Origin: Hippasteria phrygiana
Taxonomy: Eukaryota > Echinodermata > Asteroidea > Valvatida > Goniasteridae
Direction: 5' to 3'
NCBI GenBank assembly: GCA_037893225.1
Contig: JAZGUH010000412.1
Coordinates: 1,798,001 to 1,862,000 of the forward strand
DNA length: 64,000 bases
Below the pieces are notes generated by a model. The model saw only the letters and a program-made list of their open reading frames with translations, searched no databases and had not been told where the DNA came from. Of the stretch, positions 63,548 through 64,000 are shown one piece after another (positions within the stretch are counted from its first letter, which is position 1; the number at the start of each line of letters is the position of its first letter). Made by a program: the position numbers and the translations under genes.

Positions 63548-64000
63548 CTGCCATATTCAAAATAATGAAACACGTTTTTAATTAGGATATTTTTAATTCT
63601 CTCATTTTTTTACAATAATTCATGCAATGTAGGATCCGAGGACTTCAAATATCACTTTACCTGACTGAATTGTTTATTCTGAAAATGTACACATACATGC
63701 ACACGCAAGTGGGAAAAAACATTATGCAATGGACAAATATACAAACTACCATGTCCCACTGTAGTCAGGATTTGAACCTCCTATATTCTAGAATCCTTGA
63801 ACACAAGTGACTAAAATGATTATTACTATACATGTAACTTCATCATACACAAAGAATGGGGAAAAAACCAGCCTGAAACCATAGAAGAAAAAAATCTTAT
63901 CCAGTAGTCTCTCAGTTGCTGTGGGAAGAATGCAAATTATAGATTGCTTCTGAATCTGCCATTTTCTTTTAAATGTTGGGAAGTTAGTAGATCAGACACA
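63548..64000. other. Right edge, intronic, no exon recognised
   Basis: AT-rich; no open segment with splice signals stands out. The 5' exons of the SAMD3-like gene are expected here or beyond the window. Confidence 0.35.

Overview
This is a eukaryotic, repeat-rich window. Two spliced host genes, transposon-filled introns, tRNA-derived SINEs, Ty3/Gypsy elements and a Polinton-like remnant point to a marine invertebrate, probably a deuterostome such as an echinoderm or lancelet. The sequence alone does not fix the species. There are no bacterial operons, rRNA genes or CRISPR arrays.

Layout. 1-1.7 kb: a ~400-bp tandem repeat with poly-G tracts. 1.7-26.07 kb: a stack of nested Ty3/Gypsy retrotransposons. 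Element A (minus strand) lies in the Polinton remnant. Element C (plus, 7676-24622, TSD CATA, PNMA-like gag) lies in A's leader. Element B (plus, 10331-18782) lies in C. A further insertion, probably a solo LTR, splits B's last gene. A and B both carry an SGNH/GDSL-hydrolase-like ORF in the env position after integrase. 26.07-30.29 kb: a decayed Polinton/Maverick (adintovirus-like) element with duplicated penton-like genes, a proline-repeat membrane protein, an integrase C-terminal remnant and an N-terminal fragment of family B DNA polymerase. 30.3-31.6 kb: MITEs and spacer.

31.9-50.15 kb: a five-exon plus-strand host gene for a secreted PAN/Apple - threonine-rich mucin-like - fibrinogen C-terminal (FReD) protein, with matching intron phases. 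Its introns hold two large foldback (palindromic) transposons, a hAT element inside one palindrome arm, a MITE with TTA duplication, small hAT-type MITEs and SINEs. 50.15-53.0 kb: minisatellites and a SINE. 53.3-63.55 kb: a minus-strand multi-exon host gene that resembles the SAMD3-like family, with two single-base frame breaks. One of its introns contains a nearly complete hAT transposon (55424-59326) and a 965-bp TIR element carrying the 5' part of a RecQ-like helicase. 62.66-63.26 kb: another MITE.

The most unusual signal is a dispersed set of four ultra-short palindromes (19-28 bp; ends CATGGAG...CTCCATG). Each is flanked by a 7-bp direct repeat, and the repeat sequence differs at every site. 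One has an empty site in the opposite palindrome arm, and removing another reopens a RecQ reading frame. They behave like mobile insertions made of terminal repeats only.
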